DNA of 63,680 bases from Winslowiella arboricola (GCF_025527015.1 NZ_JAODIM010000029.1:1-63680), one strand, 5' to 3'. Positions 9,020 to 18,088 are shown, counted from the first letter of the stretch. Made by a program: numbers and translations. Notes: generated by a model not told the origin, from the sequence alone.

Positions 9020-9105
9020 AAAAAAGGCCAATATTAAAATTGGCCCGTCAAAGAGGAATTTATTTATGATTTTGGTTATCCACCGCAAGTGACTTGCTGA
9101 TGGGA
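9018..9105 (-). ncRNA. chiX: Small regulatory RNA ChiX (MicM/SroB)
   Basis: The minus strand holds the E. coli ChiX core TTCCTCTTTGACGGGCCAAT, followed by a terminator stem GGCCAAT/ATTGGCC and eight Ts. The 5' part carries a GCAAGT/ACTTGC hairpin. A promoter TGGCGA-N17-GACAAT (9111-9139) sets the start near 9105, giving about 88 nt against 84 in E. coli. ChiX is an Hfq-binding RNA that silences chitoporin (chiP) and dpiBA mRNAs through the CUCUUUGACGGG region. It lies between ybaP and ybaK, exactly as in E. coli. Confidence 0.93.
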
Positions 9106-9110
9106 TGGCG

Positions 9111-9139
9111 ATTGTCGCTCAAAGCCTGGATTTTCGCCA
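9111..9139 (-). promoter_or_regulatory. chiX promoter
   Basis: -35 TGGCGA (9134-9139), 17-base spacer, -10 GACAAT (9111-9116) on the minus strand, ending six bases before the inferred chiX start. Confidence 0.6.
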
Positions 9140-9188
9140 GTACTTTTCTTCACCAGCTATATAAGATTATTCTGACCAAGGACAGCCC

Positions 9189-9668
9189 ATGACCCCGGCG
9201 GTTAAACTTCTCGAAAAACATAAAGTCGCCTTTACCCTGCATTCCTACCAGCATGACAGTGATGAAACACACTTCGGCGACGAAGCTGTACGTAAGCTGA
9301 ATCTGAATGCTGATCAGGTGTATAAAACGCTGCTGGTGGCGCTCAATGGCGACGCAAAAAATCTGGCAGTGGCGGTCACGCCGGTGTCGGGTCAGCTTGA
9401 TTTAAAGAAAGTGGCGAAAGCGCTGGGAGCAAAAAAAGCGGATATGGCCGATCCGCTGCTGGCCCAGCGCATCACCGGCTATCTGATTGGCGGCATCAGC
9501 CCGCTAGGACAGAAGAAGCGCCTGCCAACGGTGATTGATCATCTGGCGATGCAGTGGCCGGGCATCTATATCTCCGGCGGTAAACGCGGGCTGGATATTG
9601 AGCTGGCGGCCAGCGATCTGGCAAAGTTGCTTGATGCCACGCTGGCCGATATCGCGCGCCGCGACTAA
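9189..9668 (+). CDS. ybaK: Cys-tRNA(Pro)/Cys-tRNA(Cys) deacylase YbaK
   Basis: 159 residues, the full length of E. coli YbaK, a single-domain editing enzyme of the YbaK/ProRS INS family. It hydrolyses Cys mischarged on tRNA(Pro) in trans to prolyl-tRNA synthetase. The family's conserved Lys-containing VYKTLL motif (about 44-49) and the GGISPLG-x-KK loop (about 101-109) are visible. The stop overlaps the end of the convergent LysR gene by 4 bp. Confidence 0.96.
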   Translation: MTPAVKLLEKHKVAFTLHSYQHDSDETHFGDEAVRKLNLNADQVYKTLLVALNGDAKNLAVAVTPVSGQLDLKKVAKALGAKKADMADPLLAQRITGYLIGGISPLGQKKRLPTVIDHLAMQWPGIYISGGKRGLDIELAASDLAKLLDATLADIARRD

Positions 9669-10534
9669 TCAGGTCGCTGCGCGCAGAGCTGATCGATCAT
9701 CCAGCGCCCTGCCGGCCCCGGTGGAGAGCGTTTTGACCATAGCGCATCGACCGCAATATTCTGCGGCCAGCCGTTAACTGGCAGCTCCGTCAATACCTGA
9801 TGACCAAACTGCCTGACCAGCCAGCGTGGCAGGATACTCCAGCCAAAACCCTGCTCCGCCATCTCCAGCAGCAACAGATACGACGGTGCTGACCATACTT
9901 TGCCCACCGGTCGGTCACTGTCATTCTGCGTCCAGGTATTCAGCCGTAACTGGCGTTCAGGAGTAAGCTGATTCCAGCTGACCTTGCTCTGCTGCGCCAG
10001 CGAATGATCCTGGTGAATATAGATCGCCATCTGCGCCTGCACCTGCAGACGTGAGCAGGCGATATCCGGCGGCAAATGCGGCTGTGCCCGCACCACCCCA
10101 ATATGCGCGCGCCCCATCTGCAGCGCGTCAATCACATCGGCATCTTCAGCAATCATGCAGTCAAATTCGATCAGCGGATAACGCGCCGCCAGCCGCTTCA
10201 GCAAAGACTCATGATGATCGGTCTGCCAGAAATCGGAGATCGCCATGCTAAGAAAAGGCTCTTCCTCACCCGCCAGGCGCACCGCAAGCTCCTCCAGCCG
10301 CTCGCTGGCAGCGAGAATTTCCTTCACCTGCGCCAGCGCGCGCCGTCCCTCTTCGGTCAGCACTGGTTGCCAGGCCTCGCGGTTAAACAGCGCGAAACCG
10401 AGATCGGCTTCTAAATTTGCCACGGCGGTACTGATAGTAGACTGACTTTTACGCAACGCACGTGCGGCGGCGGAAAACGAACCGCTCTCAACAGTCTGAA
10501 CAAAGGCTTCCAGTGATTCAGGTGAATAACGCAT
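9665..10534 (-). CDS. LysR-family transcriptional regulator (divergent from PACE pump)
   Basis: 289 residues with the LysR winged-helix domain (about 3-60; [17 protein letters not shown]) and a periplasmic-binding-like effector domain. It starts 91 bases from the divergent PACE-type efflux gene. LysR genes next to PACE pumps commonly control them, as AceR controls aceI in Acinetobacter. Its role as the local regulator is inference from that layout. The effector is unknown. Confidence 0.9.
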   Translation of the reverse strand: MRYSPESLEAFVQTVESGSFSAAARALRKSQSTISTAVANLEADLGFALFNREAWQPVLTEEGRRALAQVKEILAASERLEELAVRLAGEEEPFLSMAISDFWQTDHHESLLKRLAARYPLIEFDCMIAEDADVIDALQMGRAHIGVVRAQPHLPPDIACSRLQVQAQMAIYIHQDHSLAQQSKVSWNQLTPERQLRLNTWTQNDSDRPVGKVWSAPSYLLLLEMAEQGFGWSILPRWLVRQFGHQVLTELPVNGWPQNIAVDALWSKRSPPGPAGRWMIDQLCAQRPD

Positions 10535-10624
10535 GGCACTCTATCGCTTTTATCGATGGATACTCATTTTATTTTATCAGTAAAAACGATGAAAATAGCT
10601 GCCGAAACCGATTAAGGAGCAAAT

Positions 10625-11059
10625 ATGCGTACCAGAACACTGAAAGAACGTTTTTTACATGCTGCAGGCTTTGAGGTGCTGGCAATTCTTATTGTTGCGC
10701 CCGCAGCGGCCTGGATTATGGATAAACCGCTGTTTCAGATGGGCGCACTGGCGATCATGCTGTCGACTGTCGCCATGGTGTGGAACATGATCTATAACAG
10801 CATTTTCGATCGCTTTTATCCGCCGGGCAAAACTAAGCGTGGTCCAGCCCTGCGCGTGGCGCATGCGCTGGGTTTTGAAGGGGGCTTTATTCTTATGGGT
10901 CTGCCGCTGGCGGCGTGGATGCTGGGGATCAGCTTACTGCAGGCGTTTATGATTGAGATGGCCTTCTTCCTGTTCTTCCTGCCCTACACCGTATTTTATA
11001 ACTGGATGTGGGATACCTTGCGGCAGAAGCTGATGGCGCGGCGGGCATGTGAGGTTTGA
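10625..11059 (+). CDS. PACE-family multidrug/biocide efflux protein
   Basis: 144 residues with four predicted membrane helices arranged as two tandem bacterial transmembrane pair domains (about 1-68 and 75-138). Each has the pattern R-x-x-H(A)-x-GFE: RFLHAAGFE near 9-17 and RVAHALGFE near 77-85. These are hallmarks of proteobacterial antimicrobial compound efflux transporters, whose founder AceI exports chlorhexidine by proton exchange. The conserved membrane Glu (Glu17) is present. A strong AAGGAG precedes the start. The substrate here is unknown. Confidence 0.92.
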   Translation: MRTRTLKERFLHAAGFEVLAILIVAPAAAWIMDKPLFQMGALAIMLSTVAMVWNMIYNSIFDRFYPPGKTKRGPALRVAHALGFEGGFILMGLPLAAWMLGISLLQAFMIEMAFFLFFLPYTVFYNWMWDTLRQKLMARRACEV

Positions 11060-11527
11060 TAAATTGGTCGGGCGCAGCTCAGGAGCACTTTAAGGTCAAC
11101 TGCTGAAGGTCAAAATCAAGGGCATTTCTTTCGTCCTGAAGGCCGACCGACCCAGGGCCGACAGTCGCCCCGGCACTGGGAACCCACCTCCCATACCTCG
11201 CCATCCTGCAAATTATTTCGCAGTGAAACACCGCGCTCACATTGATGGTTTTGACCTGGAGGCGGCATTAAGAACGCTGAGTAAAAACCTCACTCCAGGA
11301 TGAGCCGCATGGACGCGGCGAAAGAGTTGGCCGTGCCGGGAGCACGTCCAACCCGGTCCGTCAGGAGGGAGGGTTTTGCGAAGGAACCCGCACAGCGGGC
11401 GTTCGCCCTGCCGCAAGCGCGGATTGTTAAGGCCCGCGCTTACGGGCCTTAACTCGCTCGCCACGTGGGCGAGCGAAACGCCTTTGACCTGGACCTGGAC
11501 CTGGACCTGGACCTTAAAAACATAAAA
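11060..11527. other. GC-rich gene-free stretch with hairpins, possible dispersed repeat
   Basis: No convincing gene. Between 11300 and 11475 lie TTAAGGCCCG-N6-CGGGCCTTAA (11427-11452) and CGCTCGCC-N5-GGCGAGCG (11455-11475). A 50-codon plus-strand frame (11300-11452) and a 75-codon minus-strand frame (11237-11464) cross them, but neither has a clear ribosome site. AGGTCAA/TTGACCT words recur (about 11091, 11106, 11250 and 11485). The look is that of a structured dispersed element rather than coding DNA. I cannot confirm other genomic copies. Confidence 0.5.
11486..11514. repeat. GACCTG hexanucleotide tandem repeat
   Basis: Four full and one partial (5 of 6 bases) perfect copies of GACCTG, about 4.8 units, ending 13 bases after the ushA stop (minus strand). 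No function is apparent. Confidence 0.9.
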
Positions 11528-13294
11528 CTATAACGAAGCGGTATCCATCTTTGGATACTTCGGCGCGCGCAGTTTCTCAGGCTCCGCCGCTTTCTCTTTC
11601 TCTTTCTCTTTCTCTTTCTCTTTCGCCTGCTTCTGTTCGGCGCTGAGATAAACTATTTCCCCCTGCGGAGCAAACTTCGCCGCATCCAGCGGGGAATTCT
11701 GCTGAATATACTGTTTCAGCACTTCCGCATCGACAAAACCGGTATTGACGTAGCCGGGCAGATTACTGACCATCGGATAGCCGTCACCGCCAGTGGCATT
11801 AAAACTCAGTAGCGCCATGCGGTAGGTTTTATCCATTTGCAACGGTTCACCTTTGATTTTAATCTCGCTGACTCCTTCGCCATCCGCCACCAGGCTGACG
11901 TTAGCAAACTGCGCGTAAGCACCGGAATCCACCTGCTTATTGGCAACAACTGCCAGATACTTCTCCACTTCGCTGCCTTTGATATCGACATAGGTCAGCG
12001 TATTGCCAAACGGCTGCACCTTCAGCACATCTTTATAGGTGATCTCGCCCTTCTCGATGGAGTCACGTACGCCCCCGCCACTCATCACCGCAAAATCAGC
12101 CTTCGTACGATCCATCTGCGCACTGAGGATCAGCCGCGCCAGGTTGGTTTGCACAAAGCGCACTTTACTGCGATCGCCTTCCAGATGATCGTTAACGCTG
12201 CCGATCTTCACTCCCAGCTGCGCTTCACCTTTTTTCTGGTACGGGGTCAGCAATTTCATCATCGCCGGATTTTTATCAATTTGCTGGGTGTAGTTAACCC
12301 AGCTTTCCGAGCCATCGCTGTTTTTCACTTTGTGCTTCAGGTTAACCGGCAGCAGCGCATAATGCTCCAGCGTCAGTTTGCCATTGAGGAAAGTGAAATC
12401 CGCGCGACCAACATATTTGCCCCACTCATGCGCCTGCACAATCCAGGTGCCGTTCTGCCGATCCGGCGCGCATGGGGTACCCGGCACATAGTCGGCCTGT
12501 TTCACATTGTCGCTGGCCATACAGACAGGATCCTGGGAGTGACCGCCGACAATCATATCGAGATAACCTGCCGGCAACTCGCGCGCCATCTCCACGTCAC
12601 CCGGCGCATTGGAACCATGTTTGCCGTTATCGTAGTGACCCATATGGGTCGCGGCGATAATCACATCCGGCTTCTCTTTCGCACGCAGCTCTTCAACTAC
12701 CGCTTTCGCTTCGGTGGCGGGTTTACGGAACTCCATATCAGTAAAGTATTCCGGATTGCCGATTTTGGCGGTGTCATCGGTGGTTAAACCGATAACTGCG
12801 ATTTTCAGTCCCATACGGTTAAACAGCGCATAGGGCTGGAACAGACGCTTACCGGTGCTTTTCTGGTAGATATTGGCGGAAAGCAGCGGGAATTTAGCCC
12901 ACTTTTGCTGCTGGCGTAACACCGGGAGCGGATTATCAAACTCATGGTTGCCGAGCGCCATCGCATCGTAACCAATCAGGTTCATACCGCGGAAATCAGG
13001 TTCGGCGTCCTGCAAATCGGACTCCGGCACGCCGGTATTAATATCACCACCGGAGAGAACCAGCACCTGCCCGCCATGGGCCTGCACATCATAGCGAATA
13101 GTGTCCACCAGCGTTTTCTGCGCGGCCAGACCATATTCATCGTGATCGTTATTCCAGAAGCGTCCGTGATGATCATTGGTGTGCAGCACGGTAAATTTAT
13201 AAGTACGGCCTTTTTCCCATGCCTGGACCTGCAGTGATGCGGCCATTAATGACAGCAAAAGGGTTCCCAGCACCGTTTTTTTGGTAAAACGCAA
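11528..13294 (-). CDS. ushA: Periplasmic 5'-nucleotidase / UDP-sugar hydrolase UshA, C-terminally extended
   Basis: About 588 residues against 550 in E. coli. It has an N-terminal metallophosphatase domain (HTNDHHGRF, GGDINTG, GNHEFD) with dinuclear metal ligands, and a C-terminal nucleotide-binding domain (SGGGVRDSI, FNATGGDGYP). It degrades extracellular nucleotides and UDP-sugars in the periplasm. I chose a TTG start at 13294 because AAGGAG sits seven bases upstream and it yields a 25-residue signal peptide as in E. coli. An ATG at 13321 is in frame but lacks such a site. The last ~40 residues, with a (KE)n tract, are an added tail. Confidence 0.94.
   Translation of the reverse strand: MRFTKKTVLGTLLLSLMAASLQVQAWEKGRTYKFTVLHTNDHHGRFWNNDHDEYGLAAQKTLVDTIRYDVQAHGGQVLVLSGGDINTGVPESDLQDAEPDFRGMNLIGYDAMALGNHEFDNPLPVLRQQQKWAKFPLLSANIYQKSTGKRLFQPYALFNRMGLKIAVIGLTTDDTAKIGNPEYFTDMEFRKPATEAKAVVEELRAKEKPDVIIAATHMGHYDNGKHGSNAPGDVEMARELPAGYLDMIVGGHSQDPVCMASDNVKQADYVPGTPCAPDRQNGTWIVQAHEWGKYVGRADFTFLNGKLTLEHYALLPVNLKHKVKNSDGSESWVNYTQQIDKNPAMMKLLTPYQKKGEAQLGVKIGSVNDHLEGDRSKVRFVQTNLARLILSAQMDRTKADFAVMSGGGVRDSIEKGEITYKDVLKVQPFGNTLTYVDIKGSEVEKYLAVVANKQVDSGAYAQFANVSLVADGEGVSEIKIKGEPLQMDKTYRMALLSFNATGGDGYPMVSNLPGYVNTGFVDAEVLKQYIQQNSPLDAAKFAPQGEIVYLSAEQKQAKEKEKEKEKEKAAEPEKLRAPKYPKMDTASL
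11591..11626. repeat. TTTCTC hexamer repeat inside ushA (Lys-Glu tract)
   Basis: Five perfect TTTCTC copies and a degenerate sixth (TTTCGC). Read on the minus strand they encode alternating Glu-Lys in the C-terminal tail of UshA. A six-base unit keeps the frame, so copy-number change would alter tail length but not disrupt the enzyme. Confidence 0.93.
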
Positions 13295-13549
13295 AATCGA
13301 TCTCCTTGTCAGCAACGCCATCTGATTATCTCGCCAGTGTAGAACGCCAGTGAAGATAACATCAACGCTTTCAATTTTTTGAGACTGCGCACCGATTATG
13401 CCGCAGCTTTATGACCGTACCCAGTCAGCATTGTTATGGATATGTTAGTAATCGCACGCAGAACCATTGCAATAGCGGCGACAACCCGTTTGAATAACCC
13501 CTGCGCTATTGTCCGGCGCCATAACAATACTCAATATTCAGGTTAATTA

Positions 13550-14752
13550 ATGGCAAGCGAACAAACCCTCTCTGCATCTCCGGCGGCGCCACGGCGTACC
13601 GCTTTCGGCGTGCTGGGCGCAATCAGCCTGGCGCATCTGTTAAATGATATGATTCAGTCGTTGATCCTGGCGATCTACCCGCTACTGCGCAGCGAGTTAT
13701 CCCTTAGCTTTGTGCAGATCGGTTTGATCACCCTGACCTTCCAGGTCACCGCCTCACTGCTGCAACCGCTTATCGGCCACTATACCGATAAACATCCACA
13801 GCCATGGTCACTGCCGATTGGCATGGGTTTTACCCTTTCTGGTCTGCTGCTGCTGGCGGTAGCGCAAAGTTTCCCGCTGATTCTGCTGGCCGCCGCGCTG
13901 GTAGGCACCGGATCTTCCGTATTCCATCCTGAATCCTCGCGCGTGGCACGTATGGCATCCGGGGGGCGTCACGGTCTGGCGCAGTCACTGTTCCAGGTCG
14001 GCGGCAATCTCGGCAGCTCGCTTGGCCCGTTGCTGGCGGCGATCATTATTGCGCCTTACGGTAAAGGTAATGTGGCCTGGTTTACCCTCGCGGCGCTACT
14101 GGCGATTGTGGTATTGCTGCAAATCAGCCGCTGGTATCAGACTCAGCATCGCGTGGCGAAAAGCGGCCCGACGGCAGAGGTGAAAAACCCGCTGCCACGC
14201 AACAAGGTGGCGCTGGCGATCGCTATTTTATTGCTGCTGATATTTTCCAAATATTTTTATCTCACCAGCCTCAGCAGCTATTACACCTTTTATTTAATCC
14301 ATAAGTTTGGCCTGTCGGTACAGGATGCGCAGTTGCATCTGTTTGCCTTTCTGTTTGCCGTCGCCGCCGGTACGGTGATTGGCGGGCCGCTGGGCGATAA
14401 GATTGGCCGTAAGTATGTTATCTGGGGATCGATCCTTGGTGTTGCGCCCTTTACCCTGCTGCTGCCCTATGCCTCACTGGCGTGGACCGGGGTACTGAGT
14501 GTGATTATCGGCCTGATCCTCGCCTCGGCGTTCTCCGCGATTCTGGTGTATGCGCAGGAGCTGATGCCGGGCCGCATTGGCATGGTTTCGGGGCTGTTTT
14601 TCGGCTTTGCTTTTGGCATGGGTGGCATCGGCGCAGCAATTTTAGGCCTGGTGGCGGATCGCACCAGCATTGAGTTGGTCTATCAAATCTGTGCTTACCT
14701 GCCGCTTCTCGGCATTCTTACCGCTTTCCTGCCGGATAATCGGCACAAATAG
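13550..14752 (+). CDS. fsr: Fosmidomycin efflux MFS transporter Fsr
   Basis: 400 residues with twelve predicted membrane helices and strong similarity to E. coli Fsr. Examples are LLNDMIQSLILAIYPLL near the N terminus, the HPESSRVARMASGGRHG stretch, and GDKIGRKYVIWG in the central loop (an MFS A-like motif). Fsr is a proton-driven inner-membrane exporter that gives fosmidomycin resistance when overexpressed. The gene order ushA-fsr-ybaL is conserved. The start is divergent from ushA, across 255 bases. Confidence 0.97.
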   Translation: MASEQTLSASPAAPRRTAFGVLGAISLAHLLNDMIQSLILAIYPLLRSELSLSFVQIGLITLTFQVTASLLQPLIGHYTDKHPQPWSLPIGMGFTLSGLLLLAVAQSFPLILLAAALVGTGSSVFHPESSRVARMASGGRHGLAQSLFQVGGNLGSSLGPLLAAIIIAPYGKGNVAWFTLAALLAIVVLLQISRWYQTQHRVAKSGPTAEVKNPLPRNKVALAIAILLLLIFSKYFYLTSLSSYYTFYLIHKFGLSVQDAQLHLFAFLFAVAAGTVIGGPLGDKIGRKYVIWGSILGVAPFTLLLPYASLAWTGVLSVIIGLILASAFSAILVYAQELMPGRIGMVSGLFFGFAFGMGGIGAAILGLVADRTSIELVYQICAYLPLLGILTAFLPDNRHK

Positions 14753-15008
14753 CCCCTTTATGCGGCGGATATTTGCGAATCGTGCCGCACCTTTCTGCGA
14801 TAAAATACCGTCCGTTTTATGATGAGTGGGAGAAATCCCGCTCATCTGCCGAAGTCGGCGCCATTTTCATATTTTTTGCACTTATCACCATTATTGACAA
14901 GCGCGCACCAGAAATTTGCCATAAACTGAATACTTACAACCGGACACATTTGCTTACCCTCAAAGTCGCTGCAATGTCAGATACGAAGAGGGATACAAGG
15001 AGACAGGC

Positions 15009-16697
15009 ATGCATCACACTACGCCGCTTATCACGACAATTGTCGGAGGCCTTGTTCTCGCCTTCCTCTTTGGCATGCTGGCTAACCGGCTACGCATCTC
15101 ACCTTTAGTGGGTTATCTGTTAGCTGGCGTCTTAGCTGGCCCTTTCACCCCCGGTTTTGTGGCAGATACGAACCTCGCCCCGGAACTGGCTGAACTCGGC
15201 GTAATCCTGTTGATGTTCGGTGTCGGTTTGCACTTCTCCCTGAAAGATTTGATGTCGGTTAAATCCATTGCTATCCCCGGCGCCATTGCGCAGATTGCCG
15301 TCGCTACACTGCTGGGTATGCTGCTGTCGTGGGCAATGGGCTGGTCGCTGATTACCGGTTTAGTGTTTGGTCTCTGTCTCTCCACCGCCAGTACCGTGGT
15401 GCTGTTGCGTGCGCTGGAAGAGCGTCAGTTGATTGACAGCCAGCGCGGACAGATTGCAATTGGCTGGTTAATTGTAGAAGACCTGGTGATGGTGCTGACG
15501 CTGGTCCTGCTGCCAGCGATTGCCGGTATGCTGGAAGAAGGCAACGCCAGTTTCTCGATGCTCGCCTGGGATATGGTGTGGACCATCGGTAAAGTGGTGG
15601 CGTTTATGGTGCTGATGATGGTGGTCGGCCGCCGCGTGGTGCCGTGGATTCTGGCGAAAAGCGCCGCCACCGGTTCGCGTGAGCTGTTTACCCTTTCGGT
15701 ATTAGCGCTGGCGCTGGGCATCGCCTTTGGTGCTGTTGAGTTCTTCGATGTCTCCTTTGCACTTGGCGCCTTCTTTGCCGGTATGGTGCTGAACGAGTCG
15801 GAGCTCAGCCATCGTGCTGCCCACGATACGCTGCCGCTGCGTGACGCTTTTGCCGTGCTGTTTTTTGTTTCGGTCGGCATGCTGTTTGACCCGATGATCC
15901 TGGTGCAGGAACCGCTGGCGGTGCTTGGCGCGCTGGCGATTATCGTGCTGGGTAAATCCATCGCCGCTTACTTGCTGGTGACGCTGTTCGGCCATTCACG
16001 CCGTACCGCGCTGACCATTTCCGTCAGTCTGGCGCAAATCGGTGAATTCGCCTTTATTCTGGCCGGACTGGGTATTTCCCTCGGTATTCTCTCCGATGAA
16101 GGGCGCAATCTGGTGCTGGCGGCGGCGATTCTGTCGATTATGCTGAACCCGATTCTGTTTACGCTGCTGGAACGTTATCTGGAGAAAACCGAGACGATCG
16201 AAGAGCAGACCATGGAAGAGGCGATTGAAGAAGAGAAGCAGATCCCGGTCGATCTCTGTAATCATGCGCTGGTGGTCGGCTATGGTCGCGTTGGCAGTCT
16301 GCTCGGTTCGCGTTTAATTGCCGCCGGAGTGCCGATTGTGGTGGTGGAAAACTCACGTCCCCGCGTTGAAGCGCTGCGTGAGCAAGGCATCAAAGCGGTG
16401 CTGGGCAATGCCGCGCGTGCCGATACCATGGAACTGGCACGTCTCGATTGCGCACGCTGGCTGTTGCTGACCATCCCCAACGGTTACGAGGCAGGTGAGA
16501 TCGTGACAGCGGCGCGCGAGAAGCGACCTAATATTGAAATTATTGCCCGCGCGCACTACGACGATGAAGTGGAATATATTATGGAGCGTGGCGCCGATCG
16601 CGTGGTGATGGGCGAACGTGAAATTGCCAATAGCATGCTGAATATGTTGCAGCTGGAGCTGGAAAAAGATCCGCAGCCGCAGGAGTGTCCGATTTAG
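15009..16697 (+). CDS. ybaL: CPA2 family cation:proton antiporter YbaL (KefB/KefC-like)
   Basis: 562 residues. The N-terminal Na+/H+ exchanger domain (about 1-385) has twelve or more membrane helices. An acidic linker follows (EEQTMEEAIEEEKQ, about 398-412), then a cytosolic RCK/TrkA-N domain (about 418-530) with the nucleotide-binding GYGRVGS motif. The family moves K+ or Na+ against protons. The YbaL substrate is not firmly established. AAGGAG precedes the start at good spacing. It converges on gsk with a palindromic repeat pair between them. Confidence 0.95.
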   Translation: MHHTTPLITTIVGGLVLAFLFGMLANRLRISPLVGYLLAGVLAGPFTPGFVADTNLAPELAELGVILLMFGVGLHFSLKDLMSVKSIAIPGAIAQIAVATLLGMLLSWAMGWSLITGLVFGLCLSTASTVVLLRALEERQLIDSQRGQIAIGWLIVEDLVMVLTLVLLPAIAGMLEEGNASFSMLAWDMVWTIGKVVAFMVLMMVVGRRVVPWILAKSAATGSRELFTLSVLALALGIAFGAVEFFDVSFALGAFFAGMVLNESELSHRAAHDTLPLRDAFAVLFFVSVGMLFDPMILVQEPLAVLGALAIIVLGKSIAAYLLVTLFGHSRRTALTISVSLAQIGEFAFILAGLGISLGILSDEGRNLVLAAAILSIMLNPILFTLLERYLEKTETIEEQTMEEAIEEEKQIPVDLCNHALVVGYGRVGSLLGSRLIAAGVPIVVVENSRPRVEALREQGIKAVLGNAARADTMELARLDCARWLLLTIPNGYEAGEIVTAAREKRPNIEIIARAHYDDEVEYIMERGADRVVMGEREIANSMLNMLQLELEKDPQPQECPI

Positions 16698-16705
16698 TCA
16701 TAGCC

Positions 16706-16765
16706 GGGAGGCGAAAACGCCTCCCCTACAACTCGACAGGGGTGGCGTTCTCGCCGCCCCTGTCG
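16706..16765. repeat. Palindromic repeat pair between ybaL and gsk
   Basis: First element GGGAGGCG-AAAA-CGCCTCCC-like arms (16706-16725). The second is an extended stem with arms CGACAGGGGTGGCG (16734-16747) and CGCCGCCCCTGTCG (16752-16765) around TTCT. Both belong to the dispersed GGGCGGCG family seen elsewhere in the window. It lies between convergent genes and could also act as a bidirectional terminator or mRNA 3' stabiliser. Confidence 0.85.
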
Positions 16766-16786
16766 ATGGTTTGCACCTGCCGTAAT

Positions 16787-18088
16787 CTACCTTTCCCAGT
16801 ATGCCTCTTCCAGACTGTCTTCACGCTCTGGCAGACCCCGGGTTAAACGCGGCGAATGCTGGTTTAACACCTGATAGCTGACGCGGTTGGCATACTTGCA
16901 CACCTGCGCCAGTGATGAATAAGTCAGATAGCTGCGCCCATGCTTGCTGGAGTTCGGCACATTGCTGCGATGGTAGTTATTGGCGGTAATATCATGCAGC
17001 AGCGCCGCCAGCGCGCCATCACCGGCGCCATTGGTATTCATAATTTTCTCCGGCCCGCCCATATAAGGGGCGATATGCGAGAAAATACGCAGCGGCTGCT
17101 GACAATCCTGATGACGCATGGCGCGGCTGAATTCGTACAGGTTAAACTCCGGGATCACCCCTGGCAGCAGCGGATGGTTGGTCTTACGCTTGCCTTCATC
17201 CTCGGTAAAACCGGCCATATACAGACCATTTGGCCCGGCGGTACACAGTACCAAATCGACCCAATCCAGTGCCTTATCGGCCGCCTGCAGCGGATCGCTA
17301 AAACCGGTCAGCTCCTGCGCTTCATCTTCATTCATCGCCACAATCGATACATGATCGCGCAGGAAGTCGCGCCAGAACTGCGGATTATCGGCAATCACAT
17401 ATTTGGTGCCCAGCGTCAGTACCACCGGTACATTGTGTTTTTTCGCCAGTTCAATGGCTTTCATCGTCGCCTGCGGCATCGGCTCGCCCGGCTTACAGCG
17501 CACCAGATAGGAAGTCAGTACCAGCGCCGACGCACCGGCAATCACCGCTTCAGGGATACTCTCTTCACGCAGCTGATTCATCATGCCCGGACTGATGGCG
17601 AAAGTACGCTCACCGTTATCGCCAATCAGCGTAAAACAGCGGCCAATGGCGCCATCAACGCCTTGCAGATAGTTAAGATCGGTACGGCTGGAGGTATTGC
17701 ACAGATAACGATAGGCGTAGCCGCCAATCTGCACATTGTTGCACATCACGCCGAGTAGTACGGAGCGGTCATCCGCCAGTACCGAGTAGTTGTGCAGCGT
17801 ATTACCAATGGTGCCGCCTGCAAACTGATGGCTGATCAGCTGGTCACGCATCAGTTCGCTGTACAGCGCTTCCGCCACATCATCATCAATCACCAGCGAA
17901 TGGCCCGCGCTCAGGCCATAGCGCGCCACAAACGCATCATCCACTTTGGCTTCAATATCCACCAGCGTCTGATCGATACCCACCACCCAGCTGCTGACGT
18001 TTTCCGGCGGGAGTTGGGTTTGCAGTAACGGATCGCGGGCGCTGACGGGGAAGTAGTGTTTAGATTTGCGTTTGCCGGGAAATTTCAT
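16787..18088 (-). CDS. gsk: Inosine-guanosine kinase Gsk
   Basis: 433 residues, one short of E. coli Gsk. It is a pfkB/ribokinase-family sugar kinase that phosphorylates inosine and guanosine in purine salvage. The family's second signature around MNTNGAGDGALAALLHD carries the catalytic Asp and anion hole. The N-terminal basic stretch KFPGKRKSKHYFPVS is typical of Gsk. E. coli has aes between gsk and hemH; here hemH lies 59 bases upstream with nothing between. Confidence 0.97.
   Translation of the reverse strand: MKFPGKRKSKHYFPVSARDPLLQTQLPPENVSSWVVGIDQTLVDIEAKVDDAFVARYGLSAGHSLVIDDDVAEALYSELMRDQLISHQFAGGTIGNTLHNYSVLADDRSVLLGVMCNNVQIGGYAYRYLCNTSSRTDLNYLQGVDGAIGRCFTLIGDNGERTFAISPGMMNQLREESIPEAVIAGASALVLTSYLVRCKPGEPMPQATMKAIELAKKHNVPVVLTLGTKYVIADNPQFWRDFLRDHVSIVAMNEDEAQELTGFSDPLQAADKALDWVDLVLCTAGPNGLYMAGFTEDEGKRKTNHPLLPGVIPEFNLYEFSRAMRHQDCQQPLRIFSHIAPYMGGPEKIMNTNGAGDGALAALLHDITANNYHRSNVPNSSKHGRSYLTYSSLAQVCKYANRVSYQVLNQHSPRLTRGLPEREDSLEEAYWER

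Noticed and set aside
11237..11464. 75-codon minus-strand frame in the GC-rich island
   Set aside because: It crosses two perfect hairpins and overlaps an open frame on the other strand; no ribosome site. I treat it as part of a non-coding element.
11837..12787. 316-codon open frame on the plus strand
   Set aside because: It is fully antisense to ushA, whose domains and motifs are intact. Low codon constraint on the opposite strand of a GC-rich gene explains it.
14890..14925. Possible sigma-70 promoter before ybaL (TTGACA near 14895)
   Set aside because: A perfect -35 is present, but no acceptable -10 lies at 16-18 bases; spacing to CATAAA is 20. Not supported enough to list.
16940..17758. 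272-codon open frame on the plus strand
   Set aside because: Antisense to the well-matched gsk; no ribosome site and no family features.
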